A stretch of DNA of 32,158 nt from an uncultured Thiotrichales bacterium (GTDB taxonomy: Bacteria > Pseudomonadota > Gammaproteobacteria > CAZUMV01): positions 1 through 32,158 of the forward strand of contig CALISW010000256.1 of NCBI GenBank assembly GCA_938041655.1, in the 5' to 3' direction. The first letter of the stretch is position 1. Each line of letters opens with the position of its first letter. A program made the position numbers and the translations under genes. This document shows positions 19,717-29,591 of the stretch, one piece after another. Under the pieces are notes generated by a model. It saw only the letters and a program-made list of their open reading frames with translations, searched no databases and was not told the origin of the DNA.

Positions 19717-21384
19717 TTAAGTCGCGAGACGTTTGTATTTAATTTTGGTGGGTTGGTTAGCGTCTTCTCCAAGACGTCTTTTACGATCAGCTTCATAATC
19801 AGAATAGTCGCCAGCAAACCAGGTGCTTTCACTGTTACCTTCAAAGGCGAGAATATGGGTGGCGATTCGATCCAGAAACCAGCGATCGTGAGAGGTGACG
19901 ACCACACAGCCGGGGAAGTTAAGAATAGCTTCTTCCAGTGCACGCAGGGTGGCGACGTCCAGATCGTTGGTGGGTTCGTCAAGCAGTAAGACATTACCGC
20001 CAGAGCTTAATAATTTGGCCAGGTGTACCCGGTTGCGTTCACCACCTGACAAGTCACCAATTCTCTTTTGTTGGTCGGTACCCTTGAAGTTAAAGCGCCC
20101 CACATAAGCTCGTGACGCTATTTCGTAAGTGCCTACCTGCATGTTGTCTGAGCCGCCCGAGACTTCTTCCCAGACAGTTTTGCTGTCATCCAATGCATCC
20201 CGGCTTTGATCTACATAAGCAATCTTGACGGTTTCACCGATATCAAGCTTGCCGCTATCGGGTTCTTCTTGCCCGGTCAGCATTCTAAAAAGGGTGGTTT
20301 TACCGGCGCCGTTGGGGCCAATTACACCGACGATGCCACCCGGTGGTAATGAGAAACTCAGATCTTCATAGAGGACCTTGTCACCATAGGCTTTTTTCAG
20401 TCCTTCAGCGACTACCACTTTGTCGCCCAGTCTCGGACCGGGCGGGATGTAGAGTTCAAGTGTCTCACTTTGTTGCTGAAACTCTTTAGAGTTGAGTTCT
20501 TCAAAACGTTTCAAGCGTGCTTTGCTTTTGTCATGCCGGCCTTTGCTACCTGAGCGTACCCATTCCAGTTCAGCCTTGATGGCTTTTTGATGAGCCGCTT
20601 CGGTTTTTTCTTCCTGTGCCAGTCGTTGTTCTTTCTGTTCCAGCCAGGTTGAGTAGTTACCTTCCCAGGGAATGCCGTGACCACGGTCCAGTTCGAGAAT
20701 CCAGCCAGCCACGTTATCCAGAAAGTAGCGATCGTGTGTCACCGCAACCACAGTGCCGGCATATTCTTGTAGAAAACGTTCCAGCCATGCGACTGATTCA
20801 GCATCCAGGTGGTTGGTAGGCTCATCGAGTATGAGCATGTCCGGGTCGGACATTAATAAACGACACAAGGCGACCCGACGTTTCTCACCGCCAGACAATG
20901 TAGTGACGTCCGAATCCCATGGGGGTAGGCGTAAGGCGTCCGCGGCGATTTCGAGCTTGCGTTCCATATCATGTCCGCCACCGGCCTGAACAATGTTCTC
21001 AAGTTCGGCTTGTTCTTTAGCCAAGGCGTCAAAGTCTGCGTCTTCCTCAGCGTATGCCGCGTAAACTTCTTCGAGTCTGGCCTGTGCTTCGGTGATATCA
21101 CCCATTGACTCCGCCACATTACCGCGCACATCTTTACTGGCGTCCAGTTGCGGCTCTTGTTCCAGGTAGCCAATTTTGATACCTGTTTGCGGGCGCGCTT
21201 CTCCGATATATTCCTTGTCGACACCGGCCATGATTCTGAGCAAGGTGGATTTTCCGGCGCCGTTGTAACCGAGCACGCCGATTTTCGCACCTGGGAAAAA
21301 GTTAAGTGAAATATCTCTGAGGATCTGTTTTTTCGGCGGGACAATTTTGCCAACGCCGTTCATGGTGAAGATGTATTGAGCCAT
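19717..21384 (-). CDS. ettA: Energy-dependent translational throttle protein EttA (ABC-F)
   Basis: [39 protein letters not shown]; two ABC cassettes with [12 protein letters not shown] and [13 protein letters not shown]. Confidence 0.97.
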   Translation of the reverse strand: MAQYIFTMNGVGKIVPPKKQILRDISLNFFPGAKIGVLGYNGAGKSTLLRIMAGVDKEYIGEARPQTGIKIGYLEQEPQLDASKDVRGNVAESMGDITEAQARLEEVYAAYAEEDADFDALAKEQAELENIVQAGGGHDMERKLEIAADALRLPPWDSDVTTLSGGEKRRVALCRLLMSDPDMLILDEPTNHLDAESVAWLERFLQEYAGTVVAVTHDRYFLDNVAGWILELDRGHGIPWEGNYSTWLEQKEQRLAQEEKTEAAHQKAIKAELEWVRSGSKGRHDKSKARLKRFEELNSKEFQQQSETLELYIPPGPRLGDKVVVAEGLKKAYGDKVLYEDLSFSLPPGGIVGVIGPNGAGKTTLFRMLTGQEEPDSGKLDIGETVKIAYVDQSRDALDDSKTVWEEVSGGSDNMQVGTYEIASRAYVGRFNFKGTDQQKRIGDLSGGERNRVHLAKLLSSGGNVLLLDEPTNDLDVATLRALEEAILNFPGCVVVTSHDRWFLDRIATHILAFEGNSESTWFAGDYSDYEADRKRRLGEDANQPTKIKYKRLAT

Positions 21385-21632
21385 GGAATAAGAGCTTATG
21401 TTGAATAACGTTCTGATTATTCAGTATCTGGGCGCTGGATGCCACTGCTGACACTAAGAAACATCAAGACACATTATATGTGAAATTCATGGATCTGCCT
21501 CACACTCGTCTGTGGGGACTTTGTAAACAAGAATCACATCCACGTAAAAACAGGATTCATAGCACATTGCCCATGGCTATCAGAGGTTATAGTGCGGCTC
21601 ATCGTTGCTGACCAACTACTTGGGGTAGTGTC

Positions 21633-21908
21633 ATGAGACAGACTGGACTTGCTACATTATTAATCGCTTTACTGCTGTTACTGGCGGTGCAGGGCAATGC
21701 CCACGACGTTAGTGTTGAAAACTCTCAGGCTCAAGCTAATCAAGAACAGGTTGTAGCAACACAGCTGCCGATGCCAGCCATTGGTGCTTGTGGCGCAGAA
21801 TACGGTTGCTCCGTGACTGAGTTGCCAGTATCTGAAGCTGTCAATCATGATGACTTGCTGGCAGAACTGGCTGGTTCACTCGGTCAGGACGATTCAATCA
21901 CTCAGTAA
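21633..21908 (+). CDS. Small predicted secreted protein of unknown function (91 aa)
   Basis: Signal peptide MRQTGLATLLIALLLLLAVQGNAHD; two Cys in GACGAEYGCS; ORF only, no family recognised. Confidence 0.5.
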   Translation: MRQTGLATLLIALLLLLAVQGNAHDVSVENSQAQANQEQVVATQLPMPAIGACGAEYGCSVTELPVSEAVNHDDLLAELAGSLGQDDSITQ

Positions 21909-22022
21909 GCCGCTACAACATCTCGTTGTAAGTTGCCTTATTTCCCTCTGAAGGTACATTATTTGGTATAGACCAGATATAATTCTGGCTATATAAATAC
22001 ACTACATCTTTGAGGGTTTGTC

Positions 22023-23303
22023 ATGTTCGATCTTGATATGGATATTGCTGGTTTTGATCCGCAGCTACACCAGGCCATGGAGCGTGAAACGCTTCGGCAG
22101 GAAGAGCATATCGAGCTGATAGCCTCCGAGAACTATGCCAGCCCACGTGTCATGTTGGCGCAAGGCTCTATGCTGACCAACAAGTACGCTGAGGGCTATC
22201 CTGGTAAACGGTATTACGGTGGTTGCGAATATGTTGATACCGCTGAGACTCTGGCTATTGAGCGTGTTAAAGAATTGTTTGGTGCCGACTACGCGAACGT
22301 CCAACCACACTCTGGTTCGCAGGCAAATGCTGCCGTCTACATGGCCTTACTCAATGCTGGCGACACGATCCTGGGTATGAGTCTGGATCATGGTGGTCAT
22401 TTAACCCATGGTTCAAAAGTAAATTTTTCCGGCAAGATTTTTAATTCCTATCAATACGGTATTGATCTCGATACCGGTGAAATTGATTACGCCGAAGTTG
22501 AAGCGCTGGCTAAAGAACACAAACCAAAAATGATCATTGCCGGTTTCTCTGCCTATTCTAAAATTGTCGATTGGCAGCGCTTCCGCGATATTGCTGATGA
22601 GGTTGGTGCTTATCTGGTGGTTGATATGGCGCACGTTGCCGGTTTGGTTGCGGCAGGGCAATATCCAAGTCCGGTGCAAATTGCTGATGTATGCACTTCT
22701 ACCACGCACAAAACTTTACGCGGCCCTCGTGGGGGCATCATCCTGGCAAAAAGTAACCCCGAGATTGAAAAGAAAATTAACTCGATGGTATTCCCGGGTT
22801 CACAAGGTGGCCCGTTGATGCACATCATTGCCGCCAAAGCAGTCGCTTTTAAAGAAGCGCTTGAACCAGAATTCACCGCCTATCAAAAGCAAGTGGTGCT
22901 AAACGCCAAGGCCATGGCGACCACCTTACAGTCCAGAGGATACAAGATAGTCTGTGATGGTACTGAAAACCATTTGATGTTGGTTGACCTGATTGATAAA
23001 CCAATGAACGGTAAAGAAGCAGATGCCGTCTTGGGTAGCGCCAATATCACGGTGAACAAAAACTCGGTGCCTAATGATCCTGAGTCTCCCTTTGTTACCA
23101 GTGGCTTGCGTCTTGGCACGCCGGCTATCACTACACGTGGCTTTACCGAAAAAGAAACCATAGAGTTGAGCGGCTGGATTTGTGATGTACTGGATGATCA
23201 TACTAATCCTGATGTGGTCGCAGAGGTAAAAGACAAAGTGCTCGATATCTGTTCCAGGTTCCCGGTCTATGGAGATCGTCTCGCTGCAAGAGCTAGCGCG
23301 TAA
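22023..23303 (+). CDS. glyA: Serine hydroxymethyltransferase
   Basis: [61 protein letters not shown]-lysine motif. Confidence 0.99.
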   Translation: MFDLDMDIAGFDPQLHQAMERETLRQEEHIELIASENYASPRVMLAQGSMLTNKYAEGYPGKRYYGGCEYVDTAETLAIERVKELFGADYANVQPHSGSQANAAVYMALLNAGDTILGMSLDHGGHLTHGSKVNFSGKIFNSYQYGIDLDTGEIDYAEVEALAKEHKPKMIIAGFSAYSKIVDWQRFRDIADEVGAYLVVDMAHVAGLVAAGQYPSPVQIADVCTSTTHKTLRGPRGGIILAKSNPEIEKKINSMVFPGSQGGPLMHIIAAKAVAFKEALEPEFTAYQKQVVLNAKAMATTLQSRGYKIVCDGTENHLMLVDLIDKPMNGKEADAVLGSANITVNKNSVPNDPESPFVTSGLRLGTPAITTRGFTEKETIELSGWICDVLDDHTNPDVVAEVKDKVLDICSRFPVYGDRLAARASA

Positions 23304-23333
23304 GTAGCTGGACGAGACTGGAGACTCGACGCC

Positions 23334-23837
23334 ATGCGTTGTCCTTTTTGTAATCACTCAGACACCAAAGTCACTGACTCGCGCCTGGCCGGTGAGGGTC
23401 AGAAGATTCGTCGTCGTCGTGAATGTCTCGAATGTGAAGAACGTTTCACTACCTATGAAATAGCAGAACTGTCTATGCCCAGGATCGTGAAGCGTGACGA
23501 TGCACGCGAGCCGTTTGATAATGAAAAACTCAAGTCCGGCATGTTACACGCACTGGAAAAACGCCCGGTAAATACCGAAGATATCGAAAACGCTATCGAG
23601 CGGATTAAAAACCGTGTCTTGTCTGCGGGTGTCAGCGAATTGCCTGCCAAGCGTGTTGGTGACTGGGTCATGGAAGAATTGCGTCAGTTGGATGATGTGG
23701 CGTATGTTAGATTTGCCTCGGTCTATCTGGGGTTTGAAGGTATCAATGCCTTCCGTGAGACCATCGAAAAGCTGGAAACCCAGCCATCAGCCAAGATGAA
23801 GCGCGATCAGATTCCTCTGATCGATAGTGGCGGGTGA
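23334..23837 (+). CDS. nrdR: Transcriptional repressor NrdR (Zn ribbon + ATP cone)
   Basis: [42 protein letters not shown]. Confidence 0.99.
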   Translation: MRCPFCNHSDTKVTDSRLAGEGQKIRRRRECLECEERFTTYEIAELSMPRIVKRDDAREPFDNEKLKSGMLHALEKRPVNTEDIENAIERIKNRVLSAGVSELPAKRVGDWVMEELRQLDDVAYVRFASVYLGFEGINAFRETIEKLETQPSAKMKRDQIPLIDSGG

Positions 23838-24949
23838 GTTTCAGTACAACTGATCATGAGCATATGTCGCTGGCGATTGAAACAGCCAGACGCGCACGTA
23901 ATATAACTACCCCTAATCCTGCCATTGGCTGCGTTATCGTGGTTGATGAAAAAGTTGCTTCCACAGCCCACACCATGCCAGCCGGTGATTTACACGCTGA
24001 AGCGCAAGCCTTGCTCAAGACTGATCGCGATGTAATGGGTGGCACAGCTTACGTCACCCTCGAGCCTTGTTGCCATCATGGTAAGACACCACCTTGTACC
24101 GAAGCGATTATCTCCGCGGGTATCAAACGCGTCGTGATTGCCCAGCGTGATCCGAATCCATTGGTCGCTGGTAAGGGTGTGGCTGCCTTACAAGCTGCTG
24201 GCATTGAAGTAGAAGAAGGTTTACTCGCTAATGAAGCAGCACAAGTGAATGCCGGATTTTTAAAGCGCATGAAGAGCGGCTTACCTAAAGTAACCATCAA
24301 AGCCGCCATGAGCATGGATGGACGTACAGCCATGGCTTCAGGTGAAAGTAAATGGATTACTGGTACCAGCGCCAGGCAAGACGTACAACAACTACGTGCA
24401 CGTAGTTGTGCGATTATGACGGGCATAGAGACCGTGTTGGCGGATGACCCGTCCATGACTGTTCGTTTGAGTGCCTCCGAGTTGGGTCAGGATGGTTTCG
24501 TGGTTCGTCAGCCGTGGCGAGTGATCCTCGATACCAACATGCGCACTCCCGCCAATGCAAAAATCATAGGTGAAGATTCCCGAAGCATCATCTTTCACGC
24601 TGATAGTAGTGGTGAAAAAAGCGCCCTGGAGAGCAGCGGTGCTAACTGTGTAATCGTAGACACAGACTCGGGGTCAATAGACTTGAAATCAGTGCTCGCA
24701 CAGCTGGCAGAGCGTGAAATAAATGAGGTCTTGGTCGAAGCGGGGGCTACTCTCACAGCAGCATTAGTCAAAGAACGACTGGTGGATGAGATAGTCTTAT
24801 ATATTGCTCCAAAACTGATGGGTAGTAAGGCCAGACCGCTGTTCGATTTGTCGACGATTGCAATTATGGACGATGCGATTCAACTGGAGTTTATTGGTTT
24901 CACGCAAATTGGAGATGACCTTAAAATTCGTGCCATTCCGAAATATTGA
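23834..24949 (+). CDS. ribD: Bifunctional diaminohydroxyphosphoribosylaminopyrimidine deaminase / reductase (GTG start, 4 bp overlap with nrdR)
   Basis: Deaminase Zn motif HAEAQAL...[21 protein letters not shown]; reductase [22 protein letters not shown]. Confidence 0.98.
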   Translation: MSFSTTDHEHMSLAIETARRARNITTPNPAIGCVIVVDEKVASTAHTMPAGDLHAEAQALLKTDRDVMGGTAYVTLEPCCHHGKTPPCTEAIISAGIKRVVIAQRDPNPLVAGKGVAALQAAGIEVEEGLLANEAAQVNAGFLKRMKSGLPKVTIKAAMSMDGRTAMASGESKWITGTSARQDVQQLRARSCAIMTGIETVLADDPSMTVRLSASELGQDGFVVRQPWRVILDTNMRTPANAKIIGEDSRSIIFHADSSGEKSALESSGANCVIVDTDSGSIDLKSVLAQLAEREINEVLVEAGATLTAALVKERLVDEIVLYIAPKLMGSKARPLFDLSTIAIMDDAIQLEFIGFTQIGDDLKIRAIPKY

Positions 24950-24965
24950 TTAAAGTTAATCCAGA

Positions 24966-24994
24966 TTCCTACATAATCGAAAATTATGTAGGAA
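24966..24994. repeat. Perfect 12 bp inverted repeat (TTCCTACATAAT-CGAAA-ATTATGTAGGAA), hairpin downstream of ribD
   Basis: Read directly in sequence; 5 nt loop. An AT-rich tract follows but there is no immediate clean U-run. Confidence 0.85.
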
Positions 24995-25272
24995 ATACAA
25001 GTACTTATTACATTATTTTTACCTAATCTGACTTGACCATCGCTGTCAGTTCAAGCACACTTCGCTGTATAGATACTCTACAATGTATTGAATAACAATA
25101 AACATTTATCGGGTGGGTTATAGCTCGGATCATTAGATAGCCTGAGGGACAACAGGCAAAGTGATTCATCAGCGATAATCAATAACTAGAATTAAAGATA
25201 TGGGCTTCAAAGAATTCGCCGACAAGGGCTTGCCGCTAATTCATTGATCATAAACCGTATGGGAGCATATCC

Positions 25273-25878
25273 ATGTCAACGATCGTCGTTGTCAGGAAGA
25301 AAAAGCAGGCTTGTATTGCAGCGGATAGCGTCACCAGTTTTGGTGATACGTTATTACCTGCTGATTTCGATCAGGCCAGTGACAAAATCACTTATCATCT
25401 TGGAAACTATATCGGCACTGTCGGCAGTGCTGCGCATCAGCTTGTTCTCGAGAGTGCTTTGCATTCAATGCGCCAGGTTGATCTGCATACCCGCCAATCA
25501 ATTTTTGAGTCATACCGTCGTCTACATAGAACCCTGAAAGATGATTATTATCTGAAGCCTGCGGAAGATGAAGAAGATCCTTATGAATCATCTCGTATGG
25601 ATTCACTGATTCTAAATGACTCGGGTATTTTTGGTGTATATGGTATGCGAGAAGTATTTGAATACAGTCGTTTCTGGGCGATCGGTTCGGGCGCTGACTA
25701 CGCGCTCGGCGCAATGCAGGCTATCTATGAGTATTCCGATAGCGCCATAGAAATTGCTCGCGCCGGTATAAACGCAGCAGCGAAATTTGATAACAGCAGC
25801 TCATTGCCAATGACTTTGTATAGCGTCAGTATGGATTACACAGACACCATGGGCATGGAACGTTTCGGGCAGCGATAG
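25273..25878 (+). CDS. Proteasome/HslV-like Ntn-hydrolase fold protein of unknown function
   Basis: [26 protein letters not shown] resembles HslV [44 protein letters not shown] resembles HslV AIGSGGxYAxAAxRAL; candidate N-terminal Ser nucleophile, Asp17-equivalent, Lys in SDKI. Confidence 0.75.
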   Translation: [201 protein letters not shown]

Positions 25879-25953
25879 TTCGCAGACAGCTTGTCTGGAC
25901 AGCAACGAGAGACTGCTGCAACATAGCAGTCAACTTACGGAAATGGACAAGCC

Positions 25954-26550
25954 ATGTTTACCGGACTGATAGAAGCAACGGGTGAAATTCTTGAAGCAAT
26001 AGAAACCAAAGGTGATATTACCTTGCGCGTGCACGTGCCTGATGGTTTTCTGGAGCAAGTAGAATTGGGTGAGAGTATTAGTGTTAATGGTGTTTGTCTG
26101 ACCGCCATAAATTTTACCGACACAGCCTTTAGTTGTGATGTTTCCAACGAAACCTTGCGTTGTTCAACACTGGCTAACGTCAAGCCGGGTACAATCGTCA
26201 ATCTCGAGCGTGCCTTGTTACCAACCTCTCGCCTTGGCGGTCATATTGTGAGTGGCCATGTCGATGGCATCGGTAAAGTTGAATCCCTGACTACAGACGC
26301 ACGTAGCACCTGTTTTATTCTTTCTGCTCCTGCTGAGCTGGCTAAATATATCGCTGCCAAAGGCTCTATCACTATTAATGGTGTGAGTTTGACGGTTAAT
26401 AGTGTTGATGGAGATAATTTCAGCGTCAACATTATTCCGCATACGATGGAAATGACTAATCTGAATGAATTGGAATCAGGTACCACGGTGAACCTTGAAG
26501 TTGATATAATCGCGCGGCACGTAGAGCGATTGCTCAACCGGGAAGACTGA
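25954..26550 (+). CDS. ribE: Riboflavin synthase (alpha chain)
   Basis: MFTGLIEATGEI; VNGVCLTAI; LGGHIVSGHVDGIG; duplicated lumazine-binding domains. Confidence 0.98.
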   Translation: MFTGLIEATGEILEAIETKGDITLRVHVPDGFLEQVELGESISVNGVCLTAINFTDTAFSCDVSNETLRCSTLANVKPGTIVNLERALLPTSRLGGHIVSGHVDGIGKVESLTTDARSTCFILSAPAELAKYIAAKGSITINGVSLTVNSVDGDNFSVNIIPHTMEMTNLNELESGTTVNLEVDIIARHVERLLNRED

Positions 26551-26590
26551 GGGTCCCCGGGTAGTTCATTAACATCAAGGTAACAGTATT

Positions 26591-27709
26591 GTGACTGCAT
26601 TCAATTCGATTTCCGAGCTCATTTCGGATCTGGCAGCTGGAAAGATGGTTATTCTCATGGACGATGAAGATCGTGAGAACGAAGGTGATCTGGTCATGCT
26701 GGCGTCGCAGGTGCGACCTGAAGACATTAATTTTATGTCAAAAAATGGACGTGGTTTGATTTGCCTGACCTTGACCGAAGAGCGCTGCAAGCAATTAAAT
26801 TTACCCTTGATGGTAGAGCAGGGCAACAACGCCCGCTTTGGAACCAATTTTACTCTTTCTATTGAAGCTGCCGAAGGTGTCACCACCGGCATTTCAGCTT
26901 ATGATCGCGCTCATACTATTCGCACGGCAATTGCGCCGGATGCACAACCCGAAGATCTGGTGCAACCCGGCCATATTTTCCCAATCACCGCTCAGCCAGG
27001 TGGCGTACTAACCCGCGCTGGTCATACCGAGGCTGGCTGTGATCTGGCTAGAATGGCAGGCTCGGAACCCGCTGCCGTAATCGTAGAAATACTAAATGAT
27101 GATGGCACCATGGCTCGTCGTGATGATCTTGAGATTTTTGCCAAAGAGCATGATATTAAAATCGGTACGATCGCCGATTTAATTCAACATCGCCTGAATA
27201 CTGAGAGCTCTATAGAGTTATGTGCAGAAACACCGCTGGATACCGAGTTTGGTGAATTTAGCTTGCGTGCCTATCGTGATCAAATTAGTGATCAGATTCA
27301 TTATGCCTTGGTCAAAGGTGAAATAGACCCGGATGATGCAGTCATGGTGCGCGTGCATTTGCACGATGCATTGGCGGATGGCTTGCCTGTAGAGAATCAA
27401 AATTTTGGCTGGCCACTACGTGATGCGTTACGACGTATTGGTGAAGAAGGCAAAGGTGTTGCCGTGATATTACGATGGAATGAATCTAACGATTCACTGC
27501 TGGGTCGTATCAAGGCGTTGGGAGGGGAAGAGAGTACCCCGTCTGAAGAGGGCTCGGAGTCAAGCGATCAGCGGACCTATGGTATTGGCGCTCAAATATT
27601 ATTGGATATCGGCGTGCACCACATGCGTCTATTAAGCGCGCCCAAACAATTTCATGCACTGGCGGGATTTAACTTGACCATCACCGATTATATTTGGGAC
27701 GAGGCATAA
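26591..27709 (+). CDS. ribBA: 3,4-dihydroxy-2-butanone 4-phosphate synthase fused to a GTP cyclohydrolase II-like domain lacking the Zn-binding cysteines (RibBX-type)
   Basis: MDDEDRENEGDLVMLA and PGHIFPITAQPGGVLTRAGHTEAGCDLARMAG for RibB; the C-terminal half aligns with GCHII in outline (VRVH..., FxLRxY) but no CxxGDxxxSxxCxC is present. Confidence 0.93.
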   Translation: MTAFNSISELISDLAAGKMVILMDDEDRENEGDLVMLASQVRPEDINFMSKNGRGLICLTLTEERCKQLNLPLMVEQGNNARFGTNFTLSIEAAEGVTTGISAYDRAHTIRTAIAPDAQPEDLVQPGHIFPITAQPGGVLTRAGHTEAGCDLARMAGSEPAAVIVEILNDDGTMARRDDLEIFAKEHDIKIGTIADLIQHRLNTESSIELCAETPLDTEFGEFSLRAYRDQISDQIHYALVKGEIDPDDAVMVRVHLHDALADGLPVENQNFGWPLRDALRRIGEEGKGVAVILRWNESNDSLLGRIKALGGEESTPSEEGSESSDQRTYGIGAQILLDIGVHHMRLLSAPKQFHALAGFNLTITDYIWDEA

Positions 27710-27711
27710 GC

Positions 27712-28182
27712 ATGGCAATAAATACACTGCGCGGGAATCTTGATGGAAAAGGTATGCGCATCGCATTACTGGCATCCCGTTTTAACGGCTTCGTAGTAGA
27801 TGCTTTGGTGGGTGGCGCACAAGCAGCATTAGTCGAGCATGGTGTTAAGGAAGAAGACATAGACTTTGTCTCCGTCCCCGGCGCGCTCGAATTAAGTGTG
27901 GTTGCGGAGACGGCGGCTGCGAGCGGCAACTACGATGCCATCGTTGCGATTGGTGCGATCATTCGCGGTGAAACTTATCATTTTGAAATTGTCGCTAATG
28001 AGTCAGCGCGCGGTTTGGCTGATGTTGCTGCCAGACACAAGCTGCCAGTTCTGAACGGTGTGATCACCACCAATGATGAGGCTCAGGCAATGGCAAGAGC
28101 TGCAAGCGGTAAAGATAATAAAGGTGCGGAGGCAGCACTGGGTGCAATCGAAATGGCAAACTTGCTCAAGCAGCTTTCATAA
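27712..28182 (+). CDS. ribH: 6,7-dimethyl-8-ribityllumazine synthase
   Basis: ALLASRFNGFVVDALVGGAQ; VSVPGALELSVVAE; AIGAIIRGETYHFEIVANESARGL. ATG at 27712 preferred over upstream TTG at 27694. Confidence 0.98.
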   Translation: MAINTLRGNLDGKGMRIALLASRFNGFVVDALVGGAQAALVEHGVKEEDIDFVSVPGALELSVVAETAAASGNYDAIVAIGAIIRGETYHFEIVANESARGLADVAARHKLPVLNGVITTNDEAQAMARAASGKDNKGAEAALGAIEMANLLKQLS

Positions 28183-28619
28183 TGGAGCAGCAATCAATTC
28201 ATAAACGTCGAGCCGCCAGACGTTTGGCTATGCAGGCGCTCTATTCATGGCACTTTAATGATGAAAATCCAGGCGCGCTGATTGATTCATTCAAGGGTGA
28301 TGAAGAATACGTGCGCGTGGACAAAACTTACTTCAAAGATCTGGTCAGCGGTGTCATCAAGCACCAGCAAGAGCTGGATGACGTGATTGAGAAATATGTG
28401 TCGCGCGCCAGCGAACAACTTGATCAGGTAGAAAATGCTGTGCTTCGTTTGGCTTCTTTTGAATTAATGCACCATCACGAAACGCCCTATAAAGTCATTG
28501 TCAGTGAAGCAGTTGCTCTGGCCAAAAAATTTGGTGCGCAGGACGGCTACAAGTTTGTTAATGGCGTGCTGGATAAGCTGTCTACAGAATTACGTGCTTT
28601 CGAAACTGCTGATAAATAA
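28182..28619 (+). CDS. nusB: Transcription antitermination factor NusB
   Basis: RRAARRLAMQALYSWHFN...; TPYKVIVSEAVALAKKFGAQDGYKFVNGVLDKL. Confidence 0.98.
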   Translation: MEQQSIHKRRAARRLAMQALYSWHFNDENPGALIDSFKGDEEYVRVDKTYFKDLVSGVIKHQQELDDVIEKYVSRASEQLDQVENAVLRLASFELMHHHETPYKVIVSEAVALAKKFGAQDGYKFVNGVLDKLSTELRAFETADK

Positions 28620-28631
28620 AGAGTTGCTGGT

Positions 28632-29591
28632 ATGCATGAATTTGCTCTAATTCAAAAGTACTTCGCTGATTTTCCCGGTGACGATTCGCTGGTCGAAGGT
28701 GTCGGTGATGATGCGGCTGTGATGAGGCCACCCAAAGATCACTTGTTAGTTCAGTCCAGCGATACGCTGGTCAGTGGCGTACATTTTCCAGACGATGCTC
28801 CTGCCGGTGATATTGCCTTCAAAGCCCTGATGGTGAATTTAAGCGACATTGCTGCAATGGGCGCCAAACCGCTGTGGTTTACGTTGGCTTTGACCTTGCC
28901 GGAAGTAAACGAGGCATGGTTACGTTCCTTTTCCGAAGTCTTAAGAGATCTATCTCAGCAAAAGGAAGTGGTGCTTGTTGGTGGCGATACTACATCAGGT
29001 TCTGAACTAGCGCTGACTATTACTATCACTGGTGCGGTCATGGAAGGTGAGCAAGTGATGCGCAGCGGTGCGAACGTCGGAGACCTGGTGTTTGTCACCG
29101 GCAATATCGGCGATGGTGCTTTAGGTTTGGCTCTGTGGCAAGAGCGCATTAAAAGTGTAGTAAATGCCGAGCCCTGTCTGGAACGCTTTTATCGACCAGT
29201 CGCACGTACCGAAATAGGTATATCGTTAGGGCCTATGGTAAGCGCCATGATTGATTGTAGTGATGGTTTGTTTGCCGATCTTGGGCATATTTTGAAGCGT
29301 AGTGAGTGTGGTGCAGAGATCATGCTTTCCAGTATTCCGGTTTCTGAAAGTTTCGTGTCTGTTGCCAGTGATGATCAGCTTAGGACAGAAATGTTAAACG
29401 GTGGTGATGACTACGAATTAATATTCTGTGCTTCTGCTGAAGCAAAAGACGAAATCCTCTCGCTGGCAAAGGTGCATGATTGCCCAATAACGCAGATTGG
29501 TGAGATTACGGGCTCTTCGGGTTTGCGAGTCATCAACGATGAAGGACAAGAAATAAATGTCTTTGAATCAGGGTATCGTCACTTTGGCTAA
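28632..29591 (+). CDS. thiL: Thiamine-monophosphate kinase
   Basis: MHEFALIQKYFA...GVGDDAAVM; SDTLVSGVHFPDDAPAGDIAFKALMVNLSDIAAMGAKPLWFTLALTLP; MIDCSDGLFADLGHI; GGDDYELIF. Confidence 0.98.
   Translation: MHEFALIQKYFADFPGDDSLVEGVGDDAAVMRPPKDHLLVQSSDTLVSGVHFPDDAPAGDIAFKALMVNLSDIAAMGAKPLWFTLALTLPEVNEAWLRSFSEVLRDLSQQKEVVLVGGDTTSGSELALTITITGAVMEGEQVMRSGANVGDLVFVTGNIGDGALGLALWQERIKSVVNAEPCLERFYRPVARTEIGISLGPMVSAMIDCSDGLFADLGHILKRSECGAEIMLSSIPVSESFVSVASDDQLRTEMLNGGDDYELIFCASAEAKDEILSLAKVHDCPITQIGEITGSSGLRVINDEGQEINVFESGYRHFG

Noticed and set aside
24950-25953. FMN riboswitch controlling the riboflavin genes
   Set aside because: No AGGGCRGGGTGAAATTCCC...-type conserved core found in the ribD-Ntn-hydrolase or Ntn-hydrolase-ribE gaps or before ribBA; only simple hairpins.
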